Shown in pieces: positions 1 through 12,601 of a stretch of 42,468 nucleotides of DNA. A program made the translations under genes and the position numbers. This DNA is from Paramarasmius palmivorus. Lineage: Eukaryota; Basidiomycota; Agaricomycetes; Agaricales; Marasmiaceae. How positions within the stretch are numbered: the stretch's first letter is position 1; every line of letters starts with the position of its first letter. The stretch is from positions 1-42,468 of the forward strand of contig JAYKXP010000263.1 in assembly GCA_037176845.1 (NCBI GenBank), written 5' to 3'. A model generated the notes under the pieces. It was not told the origin of the DNA, did no database searches, and saw nothing but the letters and a program-made list of their open reading frames with translations.

Positions 1-2096
1 GTGTTCGAGCGAAAGATCGCAAGTGAACCGTCAACGCAGAGCTTCCTAAAAAACATTATCAAAAGCTCGATCCGTTGCTAGGCTTATTGTGCATCTAGAA
101 AGGGTCGTGCTTGTGGCTGTGTAGATGTACAATTGTTGTCGTAAATGGTCCAAGAAAGGTGAGGCTACTGTTTCCCGAAACTCTTATCCCCTGTAAGAAA
201 CCCAAAACGAGATATTAACTCCTACCAACCCAGACACCTCATCCAAAGGCTGAATCGTTAGAGGTTTCGCGAAATTCTTTGTACTAACTCTCCATGTCCT
301 CTGTTCCTGCCATTGAGGCGTCCTCAAGCCTTCGAAGGATCGTATCTTGCTCCCGCAAAGGTCAAGCAGGGGCTGGTAAGAGGGGGAGTAAGTTGCACAT
401 AAGTAAACGCTAAACTTAAACCAGTAGTCACCCCTGATTTGGCACGAAGAAGGACCCGCATCCTCCGCAGAAAGGGATCCCGAAATTACCCAGGCCAACC
501 GCATTCCATAACTCCTAGTCTGTGGAATTGTGGTGGTAAGAAAGCTTTTCCTCCTAGGTTTATCACATACTAACCTAGGTAGTGTGACGGAGATATAAGT
601 CCCCAGGATTTGGCCGCTTGAATGCGTCCCAGAAGTTCCAAACGCCTCGATCTCGTCCCAGTCTCCCGGGATAACAATCCATTGTTTCCCCAGAAAAGTT
701 TGTTGAGTTTGGGTTAACTTACGAAAGCAAGAAGAGAGCCGCCTTTCCAACTGCCCTAGAGGACAAATTGTCCGCTGTCAGTTCAGAAGGATTTAGGGAT
801 ACAGCAATGACTAACGCTGGTTGCTCAACTCCCGACTCATCCAAAGGCTGCGACGAGGGATACCCTGGTTAGAAGGATCGTGAGTGAACGCAATTAATGG
901 AAAAGATCCTCAACAATGGAAAAGAGAGGTGTCAGCCCATCGTCATGAGGCAACTAGCGCTAGCTCATCATAGGCTTGTTCCACGAGTCTGCAGTAGCTG
1001 GCGAGCCATAAGCACCGATTACATCCTCTGAAGTCGATTCGAGAAAGGCGTATGAAAGCCTTTGCAAGCAAGGAGCGCCAACCTGCCTCTGATAATGTGA
1101 GCTAAGGGTGTGTCCCTAGGCACCGAGGAAGTGCAGAAGCACGGGATACTGGGCTCTGGACCTATAAATACGCCCATATTCGTCGCCATCAAAGGTTACA
1201 GCCGAATGTCGGTGCGTCAGGTACTTTACAAAGACCTGGATTTCCGGAAACGATTCCTCCATGAAAATGCAAACTCCTGAGCTGAGTGGAGAAAATTGGA
1301 GTTGGCTAAGGAATGAGTGAAGGGCCCCCTCGACAGTCCCAAGAGATGGTCACTCACATATTGAAGAATGCGCAGAATTGTTCTTGTTTTCCAAGCCCAC
1401 CTTGTGGACGTCCGTGATTAACACTAAGAGGTTAGGTAGAAGCTAGTGAGAAGGGGCATTTAGCAAATGAGTCGAGCGATACTTGATCAAAAACTTACCT
1501 TAATCATGTGTAGATGTCACGAACAAATTTGCGATGTCCGGTTTCGCCACCGATAAGCCTCATGCAATTGACATCCTTCGTCTGTATTCCACAGGCAGAA
1601 AGAGCTCTTACAAAAAACATCCTCTCAGCTACCCGCTCCAATTGTTCTTTGATGAGTTGGCGATGTCTTTTGCATGCATAGCGAAGGTTGGAAGGGGGTC
1701 TTTAGCATCTGCGTATAACATTAGATAGTAAGATTTCATCCCATCATCTCGACAGCAATTATTTGTGCCTGGTTGCCCTTGTTTCGTCTGTGGTAGAAGT
1801 GGCAGCCGTGCACGCTTTCGCAGACAGAATCGTGGTTGATATGATAGAGAGCCTTTTGCATGATGAAGGAGGCACAAGATTATTCTAGAGGCGGCTCAGT
1901 GAGCATTACATAGGCCTTGGTATAGTCATTGTCCCTTGTCATTCTCGCTGTGTATCCGTCGACAACCCTGCGGCAACGGTCCACTTTTGGTCCGGACGGC
2001 ATAGATATCTGCTGAGGATAAGGTAAGAAAAGACCCCACATTCCACGAACCTAGAAGTGTACACGAACTACCTGTTAAAAACAACATCGAGTCTTC

Positions 2097-3560
2097 TTAA
2101 TCATTAGGGAACTGAACCAGGAAACTCAAAAGACAAGGATAAAGGAACCTGAACGGGGCCATGTGAATTCGGATTGCATAATAAATGAAAGGAAATTTGA
2201 TGGATGGTTGATGGGAGTGATGAAACGTAAACCGTTCATAAAAGCAGTGTTGGACACAGTTGGAATGATAAGTATATCGAGAGGAGCATAAGCGTTTCCT
2301 CAAGCCGCTAAGTGCTGGGTGACCGAAAAGGATAAGTGACAAGAATATATAGGAATAAGAGTCAGCAAGTATCCTTCCTTTCAAGGATTAGGAAGTATGC
2401 TGAGAACCCGAATGAAAAAAGCGACTGCGAATCGCGTGAAGTGGAGAGTGGAGGCGCAAGCCAAAGCTTGTTGTGTGTGTGTCAAATATCGGCAACGTAA
2501 CATAAAACTAGCACATAGTAATGCTACGGCCCCGTCAACTGGGCTTAAAAGTTGACTTCGAAAAGACTATCAAGAGGCGTCATTGATGAATGGATATTGA
2601 GGAGGAAAAGAGCTACAAAGACCAGTAGCTGCCTTGCTGGAACCCCAGTCTTGTCCTGGGTTCACTATGACTGACCCAGTCCCACACTCACAACCGTCAC
2701 GGCACCCTCTCGTCATTCTGCGCGCCCCAATGGAAATAAATTCTGTAAGAGTGGTGGGAAGATTGTGAACGGCCTGACAAAATGAGGCAGGAATAAATGA
2801 TAGAAATCCGTTGAACTGATAGACGACGAGGAATAGAACGCATAAACATCTACAAATTCGTAAGAGCAGAAGATGAAAGGACTACAACTGGTGCAGAATT
2901 ATATAAGTGATAATCCGGGAACCTATAGCCGAGGAATGAAATCAAGAACAGACAACTAGTGTGGATGTTGATGATGATGGAGAGTGATGAAGTAACGTAT
3001 ATAAGCGCAGTTGGAAGAGATGAAGTAATTACTGAGAGGACAGTTGAACGTTTTTTGACTGAAACAAGCACGGGCGCGTGATAGGAAATGTATACGTGAC
3101 GAGAATATATAGGGAAACAAAAGAGCCGCTAAGTATCCCTCCCTTTCCAAGGATTAGGAAGTATACTGCCTGAAAATGGAGAAGCGACGCGATCGTAGTG
3201 AAGTTGGAGAAGGTGATCGTAGAGGAAGGTGAGCGTTATCACCAATCCCTAATTCTGGGCAAAGTGAAGATATCACGGAAAGAGTTCATGAAGAGGTAAA
3301 AGATACCGTACGGTCTGGAGACCAATAGACAAGGAATAGGAACTATGAACCCGACACACCCTGTGTTTGTGATTGATAATAATGAGATGACATGGGAATG
3401 GATTATGATGGTGATGATGAGCGGGACGTAACTTGTATAAGAGCAGGCAGGTTTAGAAAAGAAGAGTATACAAGATGGACGGTGAGGTAACTTGTGTGGT
3501 TCCATGATCATGATAAATGAATTGCGTAAGTGAGTATTCAATGCAGTGAAATCTGATATG
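2097..3560. repeat. Degenerate direct repeats, about three units
   Basis: Three stretches (about 2100-2400, 2820-3175 and 3240-3560) share blocks in the same order. The clearest is a block with GAATATATAGG followed by AAGGATTAGGAAGTAT at 2341-2399, which recurs at 3100-3174. A GATGATGATG...GTAACKTRTATAAG block near 2970-3005 recurs near 3410-3440. Divergence is high, so this is an old duplication or remains of a repeat family such as a decayed LTR. No coding potential is visible. Confidence 0.5.
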
Positions 3561-3615
3561 ATGACATTGTGAGGCGTCTATGTGTCAATGCCTGGTGCTT
3601 GCAAATTGCGGACAT

Positions 3616-3820
3616 TATGACTCCCAAGCTGGTCAGCGAGAAGGTTAACGATTTTTCAAGCTGAACTTTGGTCGCGTATTGCAAAATGTCGAAGAGATCC
3701 TCGGAATAGACCTTGGATTCATGACCCCAGGACTGGGGTTGTGCTTTTAGACGGATTCGACCTGATTGTTAACTGATTTCAAGCTGAACTTTCGAGGTTG
3801 CAAAAGTTTGTAGAGATCCT
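3616..3820 (+). repeat. Dispersed repeat, copies A and B
   Basis: Copy A (3616-3700) contains CAAGCTGGTCAGCGAGAAG followed by TTTCAAGCTGAACTTT, a TTGCAAAA block and GAAGAGATC. Copy B (3776-3820) repeats the second half about 125 bp later, with similar downstream sequence up to about 3890, so A and B are a diverged tandem pair. A third copy (C) lies near 38.2 kb in the same orientation. Confidence 0.65.
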
Positions 3821-4379
3821 ATTGGTATCAGACCGTTCGATTCATACTCCGGCTTGGGGTGTTTTGCTTTGACGATTCGAGCTAATGACGACTACCACAG
3901 ATCTCTTCTTTCCCCTCAATATCTGTTACGACGCCAAGGATCTAATCTGTAGAGGAACCACTTTCATCGACAAGAGGAAAGATGGAGAGCGATACAGTCC
4001 TAGAGCAAAGTAATGATACAAATGTTAAGTAAGGGTCAGAAGAGAGCGAACTAGATGAAACCGCAAAAAGGGAGAGGCTGCATTTTGTAGGGTGACCTGG
4101 GTCCATACCCTCTATAGTAGCACGGGATAAAAGTCTGACCGTATTTACAACCGCCGGTTTCTTGTACAAAACAGTTATAACTGAAGCCGCTGCTTGTCTG
4201 CCTCCATCAAGCCAAGTGGGACCCCGTCATATAGTTATACAGTTCACAAAACCTTCGCTATCTGGCTCTTAGCACATCACAAGCCGGAACAGAGTTTTTT
4301 GCCATCCCTCTGTTTAACTACCATTCACTATCTTTCCCATAGTGCGGACATCCTGGGTTGCGCATACACACGCCTGCAT

Positions 4380-7300
4380 TTATAAAAAATATTTGTATAC
4401 CAAGTCAACGGTTAACAGATAGGCTGTTAATTTCCCGACTTTGGGAAAATGCGAGCTAGAGGCCATGGTCTTGCAGAGCATGAAAAAGTCAAGATCATCC
4501 TCGAATAACATCTCATGGAGGATGCTACCAGCGGAAAAGTACTGTGAAGCATATTGTGTCCCACGCCCACTCGGTGTTCCGTAGGCGAAGGGATTACACC
4601 AGAAGTTCTCATGCGGGTTCTGTGAATGTAATGTTTCCCAGTCTGCCAAGGAATTGAAGTGGAATGGATGATTGACCTGTAACAACGCCGGCGAGTTGTA
4701 AAAAATGGCTCGAAACATGATGGCCGATGCTAAACCGGCACTGGTCCTAATATGCGATGCTGAAAACGGACCATTGGCATTGAGAATCTTCCTACGGGAA
4801 GGTGCGAGTTCTCGAGCTGGTAGGAAGAAATCTAGATTCTGTCTGGCTTCTTCTTCACGTGGAAGGATGAGGGCTTGAGATGCCGGATCCAGCAAACATA
4901 GCGATTGCGTCATGAACAGACGAAAGGCATCGCAACCCTCCTGGCTCAGTCCAGAATTTCCCACAAAAACCGGGGAGGATGGCTGGACGACAGGTGAAAC
5001 CGACGAAGGGTCTATAAAGCGTTCGAAGGCCTTCTGAAGTATATCCATCTTCTCGTGGAACCATGTCGAGGAAAGAAAAGGATGCGACTCTATCTCCTTC
5101 TCCAATGCTTCGATGTTGGCTGCTGTCAATTTCCGTTGATGGGCACGTTTCTGCGGTAATAACAGTGACCCATCTTTGTATACAGCCCAAATAGGATCGA
5201 GTAAAAAGGCTGCAGATGAAAGGTGCCGGTGAACAATTGACAAGAAGTCACCGACACCAGCATCAATTACGGGTATGCCCAACCACTGAGAAATAACGGA
5301 CAAAGCCACGCTTTTGATAATCTGAGCCTGGTTCCTGGAATTTGCCCTTCCAGTAAAACGGATGTATGCAATGCGAGTGGCCCAATCATCTATATAGGTA
5401 GATGAAGCAAATGACAACACCGTGTCATGCGGGGGGCGTAGTGAAGACTGAGAACCAAAGTATGCCATAACATCTCGCAGCAAACGAGAAACCCATGATC
5501 GACCCTCATAGACGGCTTCCAGACATGCAGAGAGCCATTCCACAAAGGCAAGATGGCAACGCAAGAGAGTATGGCGAAGGATGCATGCTTCTGCTCGTTG
5601 CACAGACTCTGACACGAGCACACTTTGAATCTTGGGTAAACATTCTGCGACGGACTTGAAAGCCATTTCCGAAACGGGATTGCGTTTCTGAAGGCGATGA
5701 CAACAATCCACCAGAGCCCGAAGGTCTTCATGACCTTCTGGACGTTGAAATGCTTGGATTGCCATGGTCAAGTCTCCAATCAACGAGGTAATGCAATGTG
5801 GCGTCAACATTTGCATAACGGGAAAAACTACATCCACAAAAATTAAGCACGGGTAAAATGGTTACAATTGACTTATAATCTACCTGAGTGCTGGAGGCTA
5901 TCATAGGTTGGCATCGTAGATGTTGATGAAGCCTCGGAAGAAGCAAGCGGTGGAGAGTATCCACGTAGATGGATTAACATCGATGATTCTGTACACTCGA
6001 TCAGTAAAAGATCTTGTGTAGATACCTCATGTACATACCAGACGTTGGAAACTCGTCCTCGTCCGAAACAGAATGTCTGTCAAAGACAGAGCCATCGAAA
6101 GTAGACTCGCCATCGGAGACAGATATTTCTTCTTCTTCGGTCTTCTCCATAGCCGAAGGAGGCGACATATTGATATCATCATTCCCGTCCACCGAACTAG
6201 GCATCGGAGTTGGAGAGCAGGCACCCATGAGAAAGAGCGGTTCACCATGGGTAATTCCTTCATCAAGACGTTCAGCATCAGCACTACAACGAAGGCTGAT
6301 GTGGTCGTCATGGATGGGTGCTGAAGAGACGGAGTACCTGGGAGAGGTGTGCGCATTCTCGGTATTGTAATTGTCTTCGAGGATATGTTCTACACCATCA
6401 AGTCCGCACCTCACCTGCTCATCGTGCGAAGCGAAGGGGGTGTCGACATTAACATCCATTGAAGCATCTTCGTCAGCTGAATGATCACGTTCCAAGGCCT
6501 TTTCGAAATCGGGACATAGGAATCCGAGGGGTTCAAACATGAGGGTGGAATATCCATTGGAAAGGCCTGGTAAGGTAACGTCGACAGCGTCTTCAGGACA
6601 AGGCGTCATGTCCAAGGATGGGTGCCACATGCCTTCGGTTTGCGTATGACTCAGTAACTTGGCTAACAACAGTTCAGCTACAAGACAACACCGAAGACAG
6701 CATCCTTACCTTTCTTTTCGTTCCTAAGAATGCTCCTGATTGTGGGCACTTCAACTACCACATGATCAGGACGTTGACGTCGGTGGATCGCCTTCAATCT
6801 CACAACTTTTTTTGGTTTGCCAACTACAAGCAGCTTGAGTTGTGGAGTAAGCCATTGGGAACAGAAATCTTACCGGTCAGTGACGAGATTGCCCATAACT
6901 TTACTGACCCGGGTTTGGAACCTCGCAGTCGGTTGACAAATTGAGCCCCGGAGCGAGTATGTTTGGAGCTTTGCAAGATCTTCACCGTCTTGGTCTTCTT
7001 GGGTTTGGTCTTTGTAGTCTTGACCTTTGTTGATGGAGGATCGTCAGCCGATACAGGATTGGGCACAGCGAAGTAATTTGCTGGAAAAACAATCAACACG
7101 TCTGGAAAGAACGACGATAAATACAAGGACATACCAACAGCAATTCCTCGATCGGCCGCCAGCCCCTTCTGGCGATCGAGGAAACCGGTAAAGACTTTGT
7201 AATGACCAGGTATAAAACGAGCATTTGATGCTTGCAGCATTGCCGAAGCTAGTTTTGCTTTCTGGCGTATTGAAAGAGATGACCATTCTGAAGAGTATGT

Positions 7301-9299
7301 ATTAGTAGTGAATTGATGTGCGTAGGAAAGAGATCAATCACCGTCGAAGATACACGGTTCCTTCAGGGTATCGCTGTTTGGTGCCAGAGGCCAGGGATCT
7401 GGGTGAACGCCATCCTGAGTGAACGCCATTCGGAACGCGTCGTAATCAACATCGTATGTATGATTCCCGCTAGGTCGTCCTGAAGCCTTAACAATGCTGA
7501 AGAATGCACGATTGCAGAAGCTGAAAAGTTCGTGGGGGTCGATCATTGTTTTGGCGTCGTTGAAGAAATTCAAATGAGAAACGGTATTGGAAGGTAATCT
7601 GCATGTCATCAGCAGATACGTTTATCTGATAGAGGAGGCACCTACTCGCTATACCGAGCAGAAAAAGTCTTCAACAAACTCCTGTCTGTAGTTCTAAAGC
7701 AGCATAAGATACTGGATAATACAAAGGTACTTGTCACTTACGGAGAAAATGGACCCAAAGGAAAATCGGCCATCTCTTCAGTAACTTGAATCGGTAGCTT
7801 GCAGGCAGGGTTCGGATCAGGGGAAATGTTCAGGACTGCACTCCCGTCCAGGACTGCACCTTGTGGGTAACAAATAAAGGCCCATCGAGACGCGCTGGCC
7901 GGGATATCAGAATCCTGAGCCTCATCATTTGTAGTGAGGGGATAGGTCGAACCGTGGCGCTTTAGGCCATAGAAATAAATCGCAACGAAGCCATCAAGCT
8001 TGACGTAGATGCCCAACTCCGTATAATGAATACGCCCGCCCTCGAATGATGGGGGTAGATCGCTGAAAGCTATCATTTGGGACCCACATCCAGGAAAGTC
8101 TCGATCATCTGTATGACGATCACCAAATTTCTTCATCTCGGTAATACTAGTCTGTTCAGTGCCTGTACTTATTTAGTATGAGTTTAGCAATGGTCAAACC
8201 TTCACTCACTCGCTTTCTTCAACCTAACACCCGCGAGATTCAACTGTCCACCAGTCCACATTACGTTATCGTCATGTCCAACTTTGGGAACATTATTGGC
8301 ACTGGCGTTAGCGCCAAGTATCGAGTGGTCGTCGGGCAGGTAAATTTTCATGTGTTCTGTCCCGAATTCAATAGCGGCCTATAGAGATGAATGAGTTCGG
8401 TCAACAAATGATAAGATCAATTGTTACCTTGTTGAGCTCTGAACAAGTTTCGATAAACTCTTCGTCGTCCGACGACCAAGACGCATCACTGCGTGACGTT
8501 TTGAGGCTCAGCGAAGGGGTTGCTATGTTGGGGATAGCTTGGTGACTCAGATTGGTACTGTAACAGCGTGCTTCTTTCCGAACAGGCTTTGCTCGACCTT
8601 GTTTGTCAAACCAGGCCGAATTACGCTCGCGGGTATCGTCGGGACCCAAGGTCCGCTCACGGAGTGACTGGAACTTGGATACCCATTCATCCCAGCGCTG
8701 CTGGCCATAAACGTCCCTTGGAGAGTGAGAATGATGAGCCTTTGACTGACAATAGGAACTACAATCCACATACCGATGTACTACATAGATGAGACAAACA
8801 TCATTTAGGACATCTACTTTACTGAGCGAACAGTCTCTCGCCCAAACGATGTCGCCCGGTCGCAGTTCGATGAGCCCTGAAGGGGTAATTAGAGCCGAAC
8901 GGGTATAATTGAGAAGATACATTTACCTTCAGAAGCCATGGCTGAGTTTGGACCCATAGGTATCTTGACGTTGTCGGCAAAGGCATTGAACTGGGTATTG
9001 GCGTTGGAATCCAGAGAATTCCAAGCGATGACGAAGTCGCGCCCATTGTTATGCAGGCGAGGGTGTCGTTTTGGGTGAGGATCTATGGTTTTATAGAACG
9101 TAGGAAGACCTGCAGACCGATAGGGCACCGCAGGATCTTCATAGAGTTCGACGCCGACTTGGAATTCTGGGGGTAGAACTGGGTGCACCCACGTGGTGTC
9201 AGGACTCGTTTCCGGAAGTTCTATCTTCGCGAGGGTTTGGAAAGCATCGACCAGTCGCTTGATAGCACCAGCGTCAAGCGTAGAGATGCTGAAAGTCAT
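4380..9299 (-). CDS. TET/JBP-like 2OG-Fe(II) oxygenase domain protein
   Basis: A long multi-exon gene, about 1,400 residues by my splicing, with start codon at 9297-9299 (MTFSIST) and stop at 4380. Exons that join in phase: 9299-8927, 8876-8774, 8716-8428, 8378-8210, 8162-7742, 7598-7342, 7287-7135, from 7080; the 6.9-6.8 kb junction is less sure. Later exons run 6.66-6.03 kb, about 5.99-5.89 kb and from about 5.83 kb to the stop. The core near residues 310-460 has RHTDD (an HxD iron motif), then FEGGRIHYTELGIYVKL, KRHGSTYP (distal histidine) and SRWAFICYPQ (candidate 2-oxoglutarate arginine). This order is that of double-stranded beta-helix dioxygenases, with GG..ELG..V.L as in TET/JBP enzymes, which oxidise methylated DNA bases. 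The approximately 480-residue C-terminal part (4380-5828) is not recognised. A lysine-rich stretch lies near 6.96-7.05 kb. Gene unity and substrate are inference. Confidence 0.55.
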
Positions 9300-9796
9300 G
9301 GTATTGGGAAGAGGAAGATAGGAGAGGCTCAGATAGAGCCGGTACTCCTAAATAAACACCCAGCATTGGAAATTGTAGAAAACCGAAACTCCGGCGCCAT
9401 GGGGCGAGGAGATCGATCGCAGCGTTGGCTGAGTAAGGACTGGCGCATTTGCACGCAAACGCGCCATCAATTACTAAGATAATCGCGTTGACCACTGTCG
9501 AACGGCGGCCGGCTGAAAGTTGACCTTGGCGGAGACCAGTACGGGAGTACATCGTAATTCCACCCAATAATACATGAGCAGAATGGCCTACGAGGGTAGA
9601 CCATAGTCGAAGAGCAGGAAGGGAGAGGAATAGTTCATTTTATTTAGCTGGACCATGTAGTTGAAACTTGAATCGGACCCGTTCAGGACAGCCAGTCAAC
9701 ACGCTGGAAAACAGTCAGTAATGACAAAACGCTAAAAGAGAAGGTAGAGTTGGATACACACGTAAAGAGCAAGCAACAAATGCTCTTGGTATCCAG
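9300..9796. other. Upstream region of the oxygenase gene, cut by retroelement
   Basis: This 497-bp stretch separates the start codon of the oxygenase gene from the LTR at 9797, so it should hold its promoter and 5' leader. A 97-codon open frame (9274-9567, minus) overlaps the start and shows no family resemblance. No TATA box stands out. The retroelement insertion has moved whatever lay further upstream 25.5 kb away. Confidence 0.4.
9792..9796. repeat. Retroelement target duplication (TCCAG)
   Basis: TCCAG directly abuts the outer end of the left LTR and is repeated at 35297-35301 directly after the right LTR. A 5-bp duplication is standard for Ty3/gypsy integrase, and it shows that both LTRs belong to one insertion event. 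Confidence 0.9.
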
Positions 9797-10241
9797 TGTG
9801 AGGGCGAACCAACTACCTCTCTACGGATAGCGGTGCTGAGCGATGATGGTAAGGGAAAAGGGGGTGATCCGGCGTAGGCACAAGGCTCTATACGACGTTG
9901 AGCAGGCAGACACAAGTCAGATACTAGCCCAAATGACCAAGTTAGCATAACTAAAGGGATAAAATACAAGATGACTTGCCTAGCCCAAATGACCAAGAGG
10001 TCAAGATGGGGAACTAGGCATCTACGACTACGGTTTATATGTGAAGAGTCTGTCTCGGCGAGAATTGTACAAGTAAGCAATCAGAATGATACGGAAAGAT
10101 GTAGAACAATGGAAGAATGATGTGGAATGTTCCGGTGGATGAGAGGCTGTACGCGATATAAGTGGAAAATGATAAGATGAAGATAAGAAAATAGATAAGG
10201 GGACTTAGAGAAATGAAAGGAAAAAGCTACGCTCCATCACA
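9797..10241 (-). repeat. 3' LTR of the chromovirus
   Basis: 445 bp, TGTGA...TCACA on the plus strand. It looks identical to 34852-35296. It contains two copies of TAGCCCAAATGACCAAG about 65 bp apart. The pol stop codon lies inside it: TGA at 10237-10239 uses bases 3-5 of the LTR, so the last pol codons reach into the LTR. Confidence 0.93.
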
Positions 10242-10254
10242 TTACCCCCCTCCT
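10242..10254 (-). other. Polypurine tract
   Basis: On the minus strand the sequence AGGAGGGGGGTAA directly precedes the 3' LTR. This is the expected place and composition for the polypurine primer of plus-strand synthesis in an LTR retroelement. Confidence 0.75.
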
Positions 10255-12593
10255 AATGCCTATCGTCCGCGATAGGCTAGAACCTGCAATCCGTCCCTCC
10301 TCCCATTCTAGATCCGTGGACTGTCCTTCAGTCAGATTTTCCAGTTTGCGCCAGGGTAATGAGCTGAAGACGGCTGCTGCTATCTTCTTCGGCGCATTGG
10401 GATGCTTTTGGTGGAATTCTGTTATCTTCTCACCCGCATTCTTGACGTTGGCTGCTGGTTCCCAACTGTCGTCTTCCTCCCCAAAGCCTTCCCATCGCAC
10501 CAAATACTGCAATCCCCTTCGGTATATCCTGCTGTCCAGAATCTGCTCGACCTCAAACTCCTCTTCTCCTTCTACTTCTACTGCTTCAGGTGGTGGTGGT
10601 CGTAGTCCATTGACATCATTGCCCTTCCAGGGTGAGAGCCGGTTGACGTGGAAGACATTGTGTACCTTCATGGCCGGAGGAAGCTTAAGCCGGTAGTCCA
10701 GTTCACCAACCTTTTCGATGACTTCGTAGGGTCCTAGTTGCCGTGGTCCCAGCTTCTGGCTTGCCTGGTGGATTCTGATGTCTTTTGCTGACAGCCACAC
10801 CTTGTCTCCTACTTCGAACACATGTGCCTTTTTCTTTCCTGCCTCGTATGTCTCTTTCATCCGCTCCTTGCCCATGCGCAATGCTGCTTCTGCCTCTTTG
10901 CGCACCTCCCTCAGTTTTTCTAGTCGGGTGTTCAACGCTGGGAATCGGGTTGGGCGTCCTACTGGGATAGTGAAGTCAGGTGTGTAGCCGTACATGACTT
11001 CGAATGGACTACGGTCATGTGCTGTGTGGACTCGGGAGTTGAGTACGAACTCTGCTGTTGGTAGCCAGTCTGACCAGTCGTCCTGACGTTTATCCACAAA
11101 TAGGCGTAAGAACCGTTCCACCTCTTGGTTGGCTCTTTCGGTCTGGCCATTGGCAGCAGGGTGGTAGGCAGTAGTTAGTCCTGGCTGTAGTCCTAGTCGC
11201 TTGTACAGAGCTCGGGTTACTTGCGCTGCAAATTGCGGACCTCGGTCAGATACGAACTTGTGGGGAATCCCATGCAGACGGAAGATCTCCCGGTAATGAA
11301 GGTCGGCGACTCCTTTGGCATCAAGGGTAGTGGTGGTGGGGAGAATGTGGACTTGCTTGCTGTACAGGTCGATGTAGGTGATGATGGCATCATAACCATT
11401 ACTGAGGGGAAGTCCTGTGATAAGGTCAACTCCCACCACACACCAAGGTCCTTCTGGCACTTCCATGGGTTGGAGTGTTGCATCAGGATGAACAGCTGGT
11501 TTGGTGCGTTGGCAGCGCTCACACCCCTGAACATACTTCTCTATGAAAGAGGACATGTTAGGCCACCAGTAGTAACGTTTCACCTGTTCTAGTGTCCCGT
11601 GTTTTCCCAGGTGCCCCGCTGTAGACGCATCGTGGCATTGCTTTAGGATCTCCTTCCTCAAACCTTCGTCTGCCGGAATGTACAGCTTCCCCTTATAGTA
11701 CACCAGGCCGTCGTCTTCTTCCCACTCCACTAGACCGTTGGCCAACTTCCTCGCCCCGTCCTTCTCCAGCGCCTCTACTGCCTGCAGTACCTCCGCTTCT
11801 CTCTCTACTCCCTTGCGTATTCTTTCCTCTAGGGCATCTCCTCCTACTCGCGCAGCTCCAATCTTCGCAAACATTTCTGGCTTCAGAACTACCTGCTCAC
11901 GATTGTCCTCAGCATCCAACACCTGCAGCTCTGAGATTCGCGACAGGGGGTCTGCCTGAGTGTTCGTTTTGCCAGGTTTGTGTGTCAGACGGAAGTCAAA
12001 CCGTGACAGCCAAAGCGCCCATCGGGCTTGACGACGAGTCAGATCCTGAGCTGTCCTCCAGTACTCCAGGTTTCGGTGGTCGGTGATTATCTCGAATGAC
12101 TGAGGAAGTCCTTCCAAGTAGTGGCGCCAGTCCTCAAGGGCTCGGATGATGGCTAACATCTCTCGGTCGTAGATCTCGTAGTTCCTCTCAGCTGGTGCCA
12201 TGCTCTCTGATCGATATGCCACTGGGTGCCATAATCCATCATCCTGCTGTTGAAGGATAACTCCGCCAGTAGCGTAGCCTGAGGCGTCCACTTCCACTCG
12301 GGTTGGTCGTTCCGGATCCCACATCACCAGTATTGGCTCCTCAGTGAAAGCCTTCTTCAGGGTATCAAAGGCTTCCTGATGTCGCCTTCCCCAGTCCCAC
12401 CGTTGCTCTTTCTTGGTGAGGTCATGCAGGGGTCGAGCGATCTTGGAGAAGTCTTTGATGAAACGTCGGTAGAAGTTCGCAAAGCCGATGAACCCGCGAA
12501 GCTCACGAAGGCTGCGGGGTGTCCTCCACTCTTTGACTGCTCGTACTTTGACTGGGTCCATGGTGACCTGGCCTTCCCGTATTACCATACCGA

Positions 12594-12601
12594 GATATTC
12601 C
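12594..12601. repeat. Target duplication of the 19-kb element, left copy (GATATTCC)
   Basis: GATATTCC at 12594-12601 recurs exactly at 31961-31968, directly at the other edge of the insert. On the pol strand it reads GGAATATC, within the codons for V-E-Y-L of reverse transcriptase. Both pol halves use the same frame across it, so it is a true target duplication and defines the insert as 12602-31960. Confidence 0.92.

Larger units (their letters stand above)
1..4379. other. Gene-poor region with old repeats
   Basis: I see no gene here that I can support. The longest open frame (184-750, minus, 188 codons) has no motif, no recognisable family and no clear splice structure, so I treat it as chance. 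The stretch from about 2.1 to 3.9 kb is made of degenerate direct repeats listed separately. This fits decayed transposon sequence next to the gene that ends at 4380. Confidence 0.5.
10237..12601 (-). pseudogene. Chromovirus pol, 3' part (RNase H, integrase, chromodomain)
   Basis: This is the downstream part of the polyprotein gene, cut off from its start by the 19-kb insert. In order it encodes: the end of the reverse-transcriptase thumb (EYLGMVI, then FIGFANFYRRFIK); RNase H (VEVDASGYATGGV, YEIYDREMLAII, TDHRNLEYW); the integrase zinc finger (HDASTAGHLGKHGT ... CERCQRTK); the integrase core with VDLITGLP, SDRGPQF and NGQTERANQE as the D, D, E segments; a GPY/F-like region (LGPYEVIEKVG); and a chromodomain (FEVEQILDSR ... 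YLVRWEGF ... DDSWEP). I see no stop or frameshift inside this part. The stop codon overlaps the LTR. The break at 12601 is the insertion point of the KDZ element. Confidence 0.93.

Noticed and set aside
184..750. 188-codon open frame on the minus strand
   Set aside because: No motif, no family resemblance and no splice context; a frame of this length can occur by chance at this base composition.
9715..10080. 121-codon minus frame over the left LTR, and its shorter copy at 34848-35135
   Set aside because: It lies in the LTR and ends at different points at each copy; it is not a gene.
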